DNA from: an uncultured Pseudomonadota bacterium
GTDB lineage: Bacteria > Pseudomonadota > Alphaproteobacteria > RF32 > CAG-239
Assembly (NCBI GenBank): GCA_949295085.1
Contig: CASFJS010000007.1
Location: 1-55,661 of the forward strand
Direction of reading: 5' to 3'
Length of the DNA: 55,661 bases
The position numbers and the translations under genes are program-made. The stretch's first letter is position 1; each line of letters begins with the position of its first letter. Below, piece by piece: positions 44,406 to 52,901 of the stretch. The notes beneath the pieces are model-generated. The model saw only the letters and a list, made by a program, of their open reading frames with translations. It did not search any database and was not told the DNA's origin.

Positions 44406-46658
44406 TTAAAATTCTTTTTTGCTTTTTGTTTTATATTTATGATATTTTCGTGAATATTTCTGTTTCAAATTTCCACGGGTGATTTTTGATAATATTTTAT
44501 AAATTTTATATTTTATCTTGTACTTAACACTAATCCGCCACGGCCTGCTATAAAGTTCTTGAATTAATTTGGTATCTTTCAGGCATTGCTGAGCGTTTGT
44601 GTCTTTTTTTTGCCGCATTAAATCTGACAACATTTTAAGACAGAATTTTCCGTGAACCTCTATGCGTCTGTTGATTAAGGTGTAATCAACAGACTTGATT
44701 TCATTAATTAGGGAAAAATGTTCTTTTTCTAGGAATAATTCCTTTGGTATCTGCAATAAACTTATGATCGTATCAAAACGGTCTTTTCCTCTGTCAGAAT
44801 TAATAACGCAAAGGAATTTTTTATTAAAAATTACAGAAAAGCAAACTCCATGAAAAGAATCTGTCAGTACCAATTCAGCATTTTTAATCAAATACAGCCA
44901 ATCTTCTACAGATATAGAATCATCAACATAAATCAGTTTTAATTTTTTTGTTTTAGCAAAATGTTCAATTTGCAGCCTAATTTTTTCATCCATATCTAAT
45001 ATGTAAACCAGAACATAGTCTCTGTCTTTTCTGTCGGAAAAAGCTATCAAGTCATCATAGCGTTTTGTATCTACTGCAAATACAGGATCTATAACTTGTT
45101 TAGGCGTAAAACCAAATTTTTTTTCACAAATAGCAATTCCTGATAATTCTCTGACAGAAATACTATCAAATCTGGATAATAGCAGTTGATATTTTTTTAG
45201 CCGGTTATGTTTACAATTAAAATCATTAGTACCGAAACTCGCTGCAAAGGCTATTTTCATTTTTTCAGGTCTGACGAAAGGCAAAAAGAAACAATCATGT
45301 GTGTATTCATAGCGAAACACCTGATCAGATCCGACAATAAACCGATCCGCAAGTGAGTTTAATTCTTTCATTTCGGAAAGAGTGTTATAAAGACGTGTCG
45401 TTCGCAGGTGTTTTCTGGCAAATTTATCAGACATTTTATTGTAATAAGCTTTAGGATCTTGTCCGAAAATATATTTAACCAGTACGGATGAATATCCCAA
45501 TCCGTCTAACAATTTTTGCAAAGCGTAGGCTGTTAAGGAGGCGCCAAAATTATTTCCCCACCAAAAATTAAAGATCGCTACATCAAATTTGGCGTCCAAA
45601 CATTGGGTCAAATTCTCATCACAAGATATTTTGCCAAAGTTTTTCCAAAATAAATCTTTACAAGTGTGCGGTTCTGTTGGATAAAATAACCGCGGTTGTA
45701 TTGCGGATAAATTGGCCACCCTTTCCTCCTTGAAATATGCTTTGTTATTAATTTTATCAATCAAGCCCCTCCCCTTAGTACTATTTATTAACACAATCGA
45801 TACGCCTTTTGTGTCCTTTAGAGATGGATCTATGTTTTCAATTTCCCAAAAATCACCCAATGAAATATCACCAACGCGCGGTATTTTGGCAAAGGGGCAT
45901 TCATAACAAGAATCCCTGAGCGATAGTCCCATATTAAAGGCTTTTAGATAAGAACATTGTGAAAAAGGATAGCTATAGAAACCTTGTTTTGTATCAATAT
46001 TTAAGCAAAAATCATAATTCCAACCATTTTGTTTACCTCTAAAATTAATTTGTTTAATTGAGGTCTGAACGATGCCTTTTTCCTGTAGATAGCTCATAAA
46101 CAATTTATAAGAGGGTACCCCCGTACAAATAATATCGACTACAAATAATTTATCATATTCTTTGTTCAGGTAATTTCTTAATCCTGCACATTGGCAAGGA
46201 GTTCCACAAAATAAGACCCAATTATCATTATCCAGAAGATTCTTTATATCCGTGAAGATATACCCTATACGGCTTTGCATATATTTTGAATTACGTAATT
46301 TATCCAAATCATTACTATTATTAATTATAATGTGATTAACAGAAAAATCATCGGCAAAAGCAGCGCCAACAATGTATCCTTTTTTATCCAGAACATAGTT
46401 AGCCAAAATGGAAAATATACCTCCTGACGAGGATACTTTACGTATATCATCGGATGCTATCCCTGCAACAATTTTAGGAGTATTTGTATTGTTAAACCGA
46501 TATGTTAATGAGCAAACTTTTTTACATAATCCACACTTTATGCATAAATCAGAATCTATTTCAGGATACAAGAAACCTCTTGCGTTTTCTTTCATGGATA
46601 TTGCCTGCTTAGGACAAATGTTGACACAGGCCTCGCAACCATTACACATATCAATCAT
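44406..46658 (-). CDS. Fusion of ferredoxin/F420 dehydrogenase-beta-like domain and polysaccharide pyruvyl transferase
   Basis: A 750-residue, two-part protein. Residues 1-~60 hold two 4Fe-4S motifs (CNGCEACVNICPKQAI, CIKCGLCKKVC). Residues ~75-340 match the coenzyme F420 hydrogenase/dehydrogenase beta-subunit family (VSSSGGIFSILANYV, LFCGTPCQCAGLRNYL, SCYECPFAKIPRVGDISLG). Residues ~360-700 are a polysaccharide pyruvyl transferase (WWGNNFGASLTAYALQKLLD, FIVGSDQVFR, ADELVLTDSFHGVCF-like ELVLTDSFHGVCFSVIFNKK). The two domains are often neighbours in exopolysaccharide loci; here they are one chain. It may add pyruvate ketals or related groups to the glycan. It overlaps licD by 8 nt. Confidence 0.88.
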   Translation of the reverse strand: MIDMCNGCEACVNICPKQAISMKENARGFLYPEIDSDLCIKCGLCKKVCSLTYRFNNTNTPKIVAGIASDDIRKVSSSGGIFSILANYVLDKKGYIVGAAFADDFSVNHIIINNSNDLDKLRNSKYMQSRIGYIFTDIKNLLDNDNWVLFCGTPCQCAGLRNYLNKEYDKLFVVDIICTGVPSYKLFMSYLQEKGIVQTSIKQINFRGKQNGWNYDFCLNIDTKQGFYSYPFSQCSYLKAFNMGLSLRDSCYECPFAKIPRVGDISLGDFWEIENIDPSLKDTKGVSIVLINSTKGRGLIDKINNKAYFKEERVANLSAIQPRLFYPTEPHTCKDLFWKNFGKISCDENLTQCLDAKFDVAIFNFWWGNNFGASLTAYALQKLLDGLGYSSVLVKYIFGQDPKAYYNKMSDKFARKHLRTTRLYNTLSEMKELNSLADRFIVGSDQVFRYEYTHDCFFLPFVRPEKMKIAFAASFGTNDFNCKHNRLKKYQLLLSRFDSISVRELSGIAICEKKFGFTPKQVIDPVFAVDTKRYDDLIAFSDRKDRDYVLVYILDMDEKIRLQIEHFAKTKKLKLIYVDDSISVEDWLYLIKNAELVLTDSFHGVCFSVIFNKKFLCVINSDRGKDRFDTIISLLQIPKELFLEKEHFSLINEIKSVDYTLINRRIEVHGKFCLKMLSDLMRQKKDTNAQQCLKDTKLIQELYSRPWRISVKYKIKYKIYKILSKITRGNLKQKYSRKYHKYKTKSKKEF

Positions 46659-47718
46659 TTTTTATTACCTTTACTTTTTTTAAATCATCGACAATTTCTT
46701 TGGCATTACTCGGAATATTTTGTGAAAGATAAAACAACGTCTTTAGTTCAAATTCCTGCGGAAAAGATTGCCAATCGCCGTAAACTTTGGTCAGTATATA
46801 GGCCGCATTATTTGGAATATTGAACTCATAACCCGCAAATTTTGTCCTCTTTAGAGGAAAAACAATTTCATAATCATAAATGTTTTTATAGTACTTATCT
46901 TTTGTAAGGCAGATCCCTTTGAATATGCTCGGTAATTTTTTTTCATCAACCTCGGTTACCCCCCCCCGTATTATATCGGAAGTATAGTTGTTAATTTTGT
47001 TATAAAGATCTGATATCTGTTCAGGTGAGGACATACCCTTTGATGCCGGCAGTAATGATAAATAATATTTCTTTCCCTGTATTAACTTTTGTGTCAGGAT
47101 GTCTTTTTTAGTTTCGTTCAATCGTTCCGGAAAAAATTCAAATGGAATAATATCCAGATTCAAAAACTCGATACCCTTATTTTTTAAAACGATAACGGCT
47201 CCGACTCCGGGCAATATTTTTGAAACACCATATACTTCAATGTTGGTATCTTTTAACTCCAGTTCAATAACGTCGCGAAGTTTATCAAAATCAGACCTTG
47301 GCATCGCAATATCAGCATCATAATCCCAAGGAACGGGGCCTTGATGCCGCATTGCACCCAGAAGAGTGCCGTATTCCAACCAATACCTTAGATTATATTT
47401 TCGACAGATATCATCGACTATCCGGATTAACTCAGTATTACCGTTGTTTAAGTAACTCAGCTTTCCATCTTTTATTTTGATTGAAGTTATATCACAAAAA
47501 CAATTGAGAAAAGATGATATAATGGCATTAATTTCTTTCCGGCAAAGCTGCTCAACCATTCTTTCAATATTATTTTTTTTCGTGTAGGATAACCTAATAC
47601 CTCCTATGTGAATGACTCTCTTATTTCCTTTCTTCTCTTTTGAAAAAAAAACTTTGAAAAAGTTTTGTACGGCTATAAGACCCGTATAAAATATTTTTTT
47701 TGTGCACTTTTTAGCCAT
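46651..47718 (-). CDS. licD: LicD-family phosphotransferase (phosphonate/phosphocholine-type), with G9 tract
   Basis: A 355-residue protein. The LicD/fukutin-like core starts near residue 115: LRYWLEYGTLLGAMRHQGPV then PWDYDADIAMPRSDF, with the catalytic DxD-type acidic residues. LicD enzymes move phosphocholine from CDP-choline to a glycan; with a CMP-phosphonate supply next door, the donor here is probably CMP-hydroxyethylphosphonate (inference). The N terminus carries the shared segment NKRVIHIGGIRLSY. Codons ~251-254 (CGG GGG GGG GTA) contain a run of nine G. Losing one G gives TAA at once, and gaining one gives TGA within about five codons, so the gene can be switched off by slippage. 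It is in frame here. Confidence 0.9.
   Translation of the reverse strand: MAKKCTKKIFYTGLIAVQNFFKVFFSKEKKGNKRVIHIGGIRLSYTKKNNIERMVEQLCRKEINAIISSFLNCFCDITSIKIKDGKLSYLNNGNTELIRIVDDICRKYNLRYWLEYGTLLGAMRHQGPVPWDYDADIAMPRSDFDKLRDVIELELKDTNIEVYGVSKILPGVGAVIVLKNKGIEFLNLDIIPFEFFPERLNETKKDILTQKLIQGKKYYLSLLPASKGMSSPEQISDLYNKINNYTSDIIRGGVTEVDEKKLPSIFKGICLTKDKYYKNIYDYEIVFPLKRTKFAGYEFNIPNNAAYILTKVYGDWQSFPQEFELKTLFYLSQNIPSNAKEIVDDLKKVKVIKND
46959..46967 (-). repeat. Homopolymer G9 tract inside licD
   Basis: Nine C on the plus strand (nine G in the coding strand) in an AT-rich gene. Runs of this length are typical slipped-strand contingency sites. The present length keeps licD open. Confidence 0.85.
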
Positions 47719-47899
47719 TTTTAGTTCCTTTATTGTAAGAGATTTTGATTCCGCATATTCTGAGAATGCGTCTATTTCCTTTTTTTTCCTTTGAAAATAT
47801 TTGACGCATAAAAGATGGGGCGGCCTTATGGACTACGTCTGTAACATCAATAAATTCGGTCTTCGTTTTTTTAATATTATAAAAATTCTCTGTCGGCAT
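47711..47899 (-). pseudogene. Out-of-frame C-terminal extension of the AlkP-superfamily gene
   Basis: A 62-residue open frame that begins inside the end of the AlkP-type gene and overlaps licD by 8 nt (ATGGCTAA). It could pass for a small gene (MPTENFYNIKK...), but removing one C from the C9 tract at 47924-47932 joins it in frame to the upstream gene. The joint then reads TPTPPYAKADLWIMPTENF, coherent protein with no stop. It ends with the segment NRRILRICGIKISYNKG, the motif found in three other proteins of the operon, usually as an end piece or linker. I interpret it as the normal C terminus of the upstream protein, now frameshifted off. Confidence 0.75.
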
Positions 47900-49406
47900 T
47901 ATCCATAAATCGGCTTTGGCGTAGGGGGGGGGTGGGGGTAGCCTTTACTTTGCATTGCTTTATAATAACAGCATCAAGCATCTTTTGTAAAAAGTCTTCG
48001 TCATCGTAAACAAATTTTGTGCTTAAAGACAAAATATATTGACCGGTAAAATTTCTTTTATTATCAGCAACAACAACTTTGGGGTGCGCCAAACGGTCCG
48101 CATCCAAATTTGCGGCTTGCTGCCTTGTCAATACAACATTATAGTACGGCCCCGCCAAATCTAAAATAGTTTCCATAAAATCCTTATTTAAATGTTTTTC
48201 TTTAACGATGATGGATACCACAGGGCGCAAATCACTTTTAAATTTACCAAAACCTTTCTTGTTATAAAAATCGGAAATATTAATATGATTATTAATGAGC
48301 TTATCCATAATCATTTTCTTATATTTTTTTACTAATTCCGGATATTCATCTTTTAAATTTACTGTATAGTCCTGATGTTTTTCGAGATTAATAAGCCATT
48401 CACTCTGCGGAAAAATTGTTGAAAAAGTATATTTCCAATTGTCATCTCTGACGGTAAAAACCGTGGATTTTTTTGGAGAGTAAATACCTGCCGTAAAGCC
48501 GTTTTTCTCTCTATAACATGGTTTTGCCAAATAGTTACCGGAAATAATGTAGGGTAAAAGGGAATGTCCTTGTGTTGGTAAATCAATATCACAGATGAGC
48601 TGCGCTAATGTCGAAGCAATATCAATCGCTGATACCAAGCGAGGTAAAAGTTGACATTTAATATTTTTTCCCTGAAGAGCAAAAAAACAAATATTGGATA
48701 ATTCAAGCTGTCTGGGACCGTTTTCATGTTCATATAACGTATAATCAACATCCAGCAGCACACCATGATCTGATGATATAATAACCAAATCATCTTTCCG
48801 GATATTAAAACTCTTATACAAATTTTCAAAATATTTAGCTGTAATTTCTATGTTTTTTCTGTAATCTTCTGATTTCCAAAATGTTCCCAGGGCACAGTTC
48901 AACTCATGTAACAGCTCAACATGGTAATATACAAATTTATTGTTTTTGTCTGTATTAACACGATTTATAAATGCTGTTCGGTTAGGACAATCTGTATAAT
49001 TCGTATTTTTCAGTACATTCCCTATGCGAATACCGCTGGACGCCCATACATCAAATCCTGACTTTGGAACAGCCCTTTCACCCTTTGCATCACAATACCT
49101 GTAAGTATTGTAACCGGACATTTTTAAAATATCTGTCAGCGTTATAATTTCAGGTTTGAAAGATCTTAAGGCCTCCCTTGTCCATCCTGTTGCACCGTTA
49201 ACGCTGGAATAAAATCCAGAAAAAAAGACGTGCATGGATGTATGGGTCCCACCGTTTGCGCTATATACCTGAGAAAAAACGGTTCCTTTCGACAAACATT
49301 TATCTATAAACGTGGTTGTATATCCATCCTTTCCGCAACTATTGAGAAAGGATGGTGATAAACCATCAATTAAAAACCAGTAGACATTTTTATACTTTAT
49401 TTTCAT
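47877..49406 (-). CDS. Alkaline-phosphatase-superfamily transferase/sulfatase-like enzyme, probably phase-variable
   Basis: As read here, 509 residues. The N-terminal AlkP/sulfatase fold shows WFLIDGLSPSFLNSCG (metal Asp), the probable nucleophile Thr in ANGGTHTSMHVFFSG (near 52), and the second metal block VIISSDHGVLLD (near 212). The C-terminal ~110 residues (VVSIIVKEKHLNKDFMETIL) look like a degenerate GT2-like or accessory domain. The family includes phosphoglycerol and phosphoethanolamine transferases and sulfatases, so it may add or trim a phospho/phosphono group on the glycan. No transmembrane anchor is visible. A C9 tract 15 codons before the stop shifts the frame; with C8 the product would be 564 residues, ending at 47711. 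Starts by a 4-nt ATGA overlap. Confidence 0.82.
   Translation of the reverse strand: MKIKYKNVYWFLIDGLSPSFLNSCGKDGYTTTFIDKCLSKGTVFSQVYSANGGTHTSMHVFFSGFYSSVNGATGWTREALRSFKPEIITLTDILKMSGYNTYRYCDAKGERAVPKSGFDVWASSGIRIGNVLKNTNYTDCPNRTAFINRVNTDKNNKFVYYHVELLHELNCALGTFWKSEDYRKNIEITAKYFENLYKSFNIRKDDLVIISSDHGVLLDVDYTLYEHENGPRQLELSNICFFALQGKNIKCQLLPRLVSAIDIASTLAQLICDIDLPTQGHSLLPYIISGNYLAKPCYREKNGFTAGIYSPKKSTVFTVRDDNWKYTFSTIFPQSEWLINLEKHQDYTVNLKDEYPELVKKYKKMIMDKLINNHINISDFYNKKGFGKFKSDLRPVVSIIVKEKHLNKDFMETILDLAGPYYNVVLTRQQAANLDADRLAHPKVVVADNKRNFTGQYILSLSTKFVYDDEDFLQKMLDAVIIKQCKVKATPTPPLRQSRFMDNADREFL
47924..47938 (-). repeat. Homopolymer C9 tract (plus C5) near the end of the AlkP-type gene
   Basis: Plus strand: nine G (47924-47932), T, five G (47934-47938). 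In the coding strand this is ACC CCC ACC CCC CCC CTA. With one C fewer, the reading continues into the frame of 47711-47899. Confidence 0.85.
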
Positions 49407-51772
49407 TGTTTATCATCCAATATATCTTGTGACTTTTTCCCTATCCATGCGCTGAACAAATTGTCTTTTTTGCCGTCTTCATACGCCAAGTTGCGAACAA
49501 CGGTGGTTGTCAGTCCTAAATTTTCCATCATCCTTTTTAGTTTTGCTTCGTCAAACCACTGTTCGAAATCGGCCAGCCGTAATTTGCCCAAATTTTTAAT
49601 GTTCTTGTCCACGATAATGAGTTTTCCTCCAGGCGCAAGAACCCGGCATATTTCTTTGATTGCAAATTCAAGATCAATGCAATGTTCCAATGCCTCACAA
49701 CAAAAAACACAATCAAAACTATTATCAGGATACGGAATGTTCAAAATTGTTCCGAATTTTTTATTGATATTATCCGGCAAACGTTTAATAAGTTTTTCTG
49801 ATAAATCAACACAGTAAAAATCTTTATCTGAAAATTTTGCCATTAAATGTTTGGTATAACGTCCTTTGCCTGCGCCTAAGTCAAGAATACGATTAATGTG
49901 CTTGTCACTCAAATTATCTTCTACAATTTTGTATCTTTCATCAGAGGTATCTATTTCATCCAAAAAAATATCAGAAATTTTGTCATATTTTGCTTTTTGC
50001 CCATAATATATGGCGTCTAAAAAGTATTTTACCGCCCAAGCGATTTCTCCTTTAGGGAAATAATTGGCCTTGTCATGCCCGACGGTGTAACTGCCAAACC
50101 ATCCGCCGGATTTGTTCTGCAGACGGCACGCATAATCAAAAGCTTTGTCGGCCTTGTCAATATTACCCAGCTTATACCAACAAATTGCGTATTGAAATAA
50201 TCCGGTTGAACACACAAAATCAACAAATGGATAAGCCGGTATCATTCCATTTTCTCTTTGGTGCAAAGAAATTAAGTCCATGGCTCTTTGGGCACGGGCA
50301 ATTTGTCCTATATCTATTAGGCCCTCAATAATATACGCATTAAAATGAGACAACGTTGTAAAATCGGTTAAATCAATTTTAGCAAGGTAATAATCCAGTG
50401 CTTTTCTGACACAATCTTCATATTTAGAGGCTCCTGTAATTTTGCCAACATATCTTATAGGCTCTAAACAATAAATATGAATGGCCTCGGGGACATTTTT
50501 TTCATAAGGGAGCTTCCAAGCCCCGTAGTCTGCCGTGGCGATAGAACCATCATCGCGTTGCATGGAAATAATATAGTCAGCTCCTTTGATTAAAGCCTCT
50601 TTATATTTGCCATGAACATCCAGCCCATTGTCTATGAGGGCTAATAAACCTTTTAGAATCATTCCCGTATCAAAAGTATAAGGCACCCTACCCGATGCTT
50701 CGTTCCAAGATCCCTCTTTGTTTTGAAGTGTTAATAAAAAATTTCCGTAGGCAATTGCCCGCTCTCTGTCACCGAATTTTAATAAGCTGGGGATGTAGTA
50801 TCCCGTTACCTCGGGATAAATGATATTGGCTTTGCCTGATTCGACGGCAATACCGCAATCGTTGATTGTATATTTTTTTATCCAGTTTTTGGCAAGTTTG
50901 TATTTTTCCAGATAATTTATCTGTTTTTCTTGCTTTTGCTTCCTTTTAACCTTAATTTTAAGACCAAGTAAAGTTATAATCCTGTGGTTTTGATCCTTTG
51001 AAATATTGAAAATTTTGTTTTTTTTCTTTACCTCGGATAAGATGCGGCGGGTATCTTTTTCGGCTACGCCTAACTTTTTTGCCAACGCGGGAATATTTTT
51101 GATTTTTACTTTTTTGACAACAGACAGAATTTTTTTCTTTTTCTGAGCCGTTAACGACTTGGAATGAACACGATATTTGTACAAGTTCTGATCGGAAAAA
51201 TAGATGTCGCCGATTGCCGCCATTCTCATCCAGTAGTCATAATCTTCCGCTAAAAACGTTTCGGTATCATATTCGCCGACCTTTCGGGCCGCAGATGACC
51301 TATATAAAAAACATGCTCCTATGTTATTATAATACATCAATTCCTGAATATTTCTTGCCCGATACCAGTCTTGTGAAGTTCCTATAACTGAACCGTCTTC
51401 CGTTATAATGTCGAATAAACAATTGATAAAATCAAATTCGGTATTTTTATCCAAAAAATCAACCATATAGGAAAGAGCATCAGGCTTAAACAAATTATCG
51501 TCTGATGTCCAGGTAAAATATTGTCCGGAAGCTTTTCTAAAACCAATATTCAAGCTCATCGGCAATTTTTGATTGGTATCATTGTTAATTATTTTGATTC
51601 GATTATCCTTGTCGGCATATTTTTGAATAATATCCGACGTGTTGTCGGTAGAACAATCATTGACGATTATGAGCTCCCAATCCTGATACGTTTGTGAAAT
51701 AACACTTTCCACAGACTGTGAAATATATTTTGCGCCATTATATACCGGTAAGACGATTGAAACTTTAGGCAT
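49403..51772 (-). CDS. Three-domain protein: GT2 glycosyltransferase, alpha/alpha-toroid domain, SAM methyltransferase
   Basis: 789 residues from the ATG at 51772, which overlaps the wecB stop by 8 nt (ATGCCTAA) and has GGAG upstream; a longer reading to 51856 lacks support. Residues 2-~215 are GT2 (VSIVLPVYNGAKYISQSVES, IIVNDCSTDNT, TWTSDDN, LAEDYDYWMRMA). Residues 261-277 carry the shared segment NHRIITLLGLKIKVK. Residues ~300-630 have helical repeats with NKEGSWNEAS, QRDDGSIATADYG and NKSGGWFGSY, typical of squalene-cyclase/prenyltransferase-like toroids. Residues ~640-770 are a methyltransferase (ILDLGAGKGRYTKHLM, VFCCEALEHCIDLE). The combination suggests one chain that adds and then modifies a sugar or phosphonate; O-methylation of hydroxyethylphosphonate is one possibility, unproven. 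Confidence 0.85.
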   Translation of the reverse strand: MPKVSIVLPVYNGAKYISQSVESVISQTYQDWELIIVNDCSTDNTSDIIQKYADKDNRIKIINNDTNQKLPMSLNIGFRKASGQYFTWTSDDNLFKPDALSYMVDFLDKNTEFDFINCLFDIITEDGSVIGTSQDWYRARNIQELMYYNNIGACFLYRSSAARKVGEYDTETFLAEDYDYWMRMAAIGDIYFSDQNLYKYRVHSKSLTAQKKKKILSVVKKVKIKNIPALAKKLGVAEKDTRRILSEVKKKNKIFNISKDQNHRIITLLGLKIKVKRKQKQEKQINYLEKYKLAKNWIKKYTINDCGIAVESGKANIIYPEVTGYYIPSLLKFGDRERAIAYGNFLLTLQNKEGSWNEASGRVPYTFDTGMILKGLLALIDNGLDVHGKYKEALIKGADYIISMQRDDGSIATADYGAWKLPYEKNVPEAIHIYCLEPIRYVGKITGASKYEDCVRKALDYYLAKIDLTDFTTLSHFNAYIIEGLIDIGQIARAQRAMDLISLHQRENGMIPAYPFVDFVCSTGLFQYAICWYKLGNIDKADKAFDYACRLQNKSGGWFGSYTVGHDKANYFPKGEIAWAVKYFLDAIYYGQKAKYDKISDIFLDEIDTSDERYKIVEDNLSDKHINRILDLGAGKGRYTKHLMAKFSDKDFYCVDLSEKLIKRLPDNINKKFGTILNIPYPDNSFDCVFCCEALEHCIDLEFAIKEICRVLAPGGKLIIVDKNIKNLGKLRLADFEQWFDEAKLKRMMENLGLTTTVVRNLAYEDGKKDNLFSAWIGKKSQDILDDKQ

Positions 51773-52901
51773 GAACGTTCTCCGAAAAAAATTTAATAAT
51801 TGCCGTATAAATATTTTTTGCCGCTTGGCCGTTGCCATAGGGATTTTTACGACCATTTAAGCGTGAGGATATCTTGTCTCGTTGCAAAACGCTTCGGGCT
51901 TTAGAGATGATTTTGTCGGGGTCGGCTCCCACCAGCTCGGCAAAACCGGCCTCAACGCCTTCCTGGCGCTCGGTTTCATACCGCATTACCAAAACCGGAA
52001 CGCCAAATGTCGGAGCCTCTTCCTGAATACCGCCGGAATCGGTCATAATCAATTTGGCTTCTTTCATCAAACAAACTAATTTCGGATAATCCAAAGGCTG
52101 TGTTAAAATAATATTCGGCACATCCTGCAAGGCAGTGTAAACTTTTGTCTGGACGTTAGGATTGGGATGTACCGGTAAAATAAATTGATGATCGGCGAAT
52201 TCTTGGGTCAGCTCAAAAATTGCCGATAATATGTTGTCCAGACGCTTACCATGGTTTTCCCGACGATGCACCGTTACCAGCACCAGTTTATCGTTTAGCA
52301 TTATTCCCGTTTTTTGCAGATGATGGCGCGCGACGGCTATTGTATCTTCCGACAAGCATGATAAAGCGTCTATTACAGTGTTTCCCGTTAAAATTATTTT
52401 TTCCGGCGCAATATTTTCTTTCAATAGCGCCGCTTGTGCCTTCGGGGTCGGCGCAAAATGCAAATCGCACAGGCGGGCTGCCATTTGTCGGATGGCTTCT
52501 TCCGGATAAGGCTCAAACAAATTACAGCTCCGCAAACCGGCTTCAATATGGAAAACAGGAACTTTGTTATAAAAACTTACCAAGGCCCCGCAAAGCACCG
52601 TCATGGTATCACCTTGCACTATGGTAGCATCTACGGGGTTTGTTTTATAAACCGCAGATAAAGCTTCCATTATTCTGGACTGAACTTCGGGTAATGTCTG
52701 ATCAGGGCGCATGGCATCAAGATTAAAATCCGCTTTAATATCAAAAAAGGCCAGTGTTTGATTGGATAGCTCTTTTTGCTGTTCCGTGTTGCACACTAAA
52801 ACATTATAATCTTTATGCTTCCTTAGTTCTATAATGACCGGCGCCAGCTTTATTGCCTCGGGTCTTGTCCCCAGTACTACTAAGATCGTCCTTTTTTTCA
52901 T
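51765..52901 (-). CDS. wecB: UDP-N-acetylglucosamine 2-epimerase (non-hydrolysing)
   Basis: A 378-residue WecB/MnaA that converts UDP-GlcNAc to UDP-ManNAc for polysaccharide synthesis. Blocks seen: LVVLGTRPEAIKLAPVIIEL, VQGDTMTVLCGALVSFYNKV, HIEAGLRSCNLFEPYPEEAI, VTVHRRENHG and DSGGIQEEAPTFGVPVLVMR, all signatures of the family including the active-site Glu and His. It shares one base with the GT2 stop (TAATG) and is inside the operon. It predicts a ManNAc-derived sugar in the glycan, unless the sugar is used elsewhere. Confidence 0.95.
   Translation of the reverse strand: MKKRTILVVLGTRPEAIKLAPVIIELRKHKDYNVLVCNTEQQKELSNQTLAFFDIKADFNLDAMRPDQTLPEVQSRIMEALSAVYKTNPVDATIVQGDTMTVLCGALVSFYNKVPVFHIEAGLRSCNLFEPYPEEAIRQMAARLCDLHFAPTPKAQAALLKENIAPEKIILTGNTVIDALSCLSEDTIAVARHHLQKTGIMLNDKLVLVTVHRRENHGKRLDNILSAIFELTQEFADHQFILPVHPNPNVQTKVYTALQDVPNIILTQPLDYPKLVCLMKEAKLIMTDSGGIQEEAPTFGVPVLVMRYETERQEGVEAGFAELVGADPDKIISKARSVLQRDKISSRLNGRKNPYGNGQAAKNIYTAIIKFFSENVHA

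Noticed and set aside
47711..47899. Independent 62-residue gene between the AlkP-type gene and licD
   Set aside because: Its upstream part and the C-terminal region of the previous gene form one continuous protein when one C is removed from the C9 tract, so it is better explained as that gene's C terminus.
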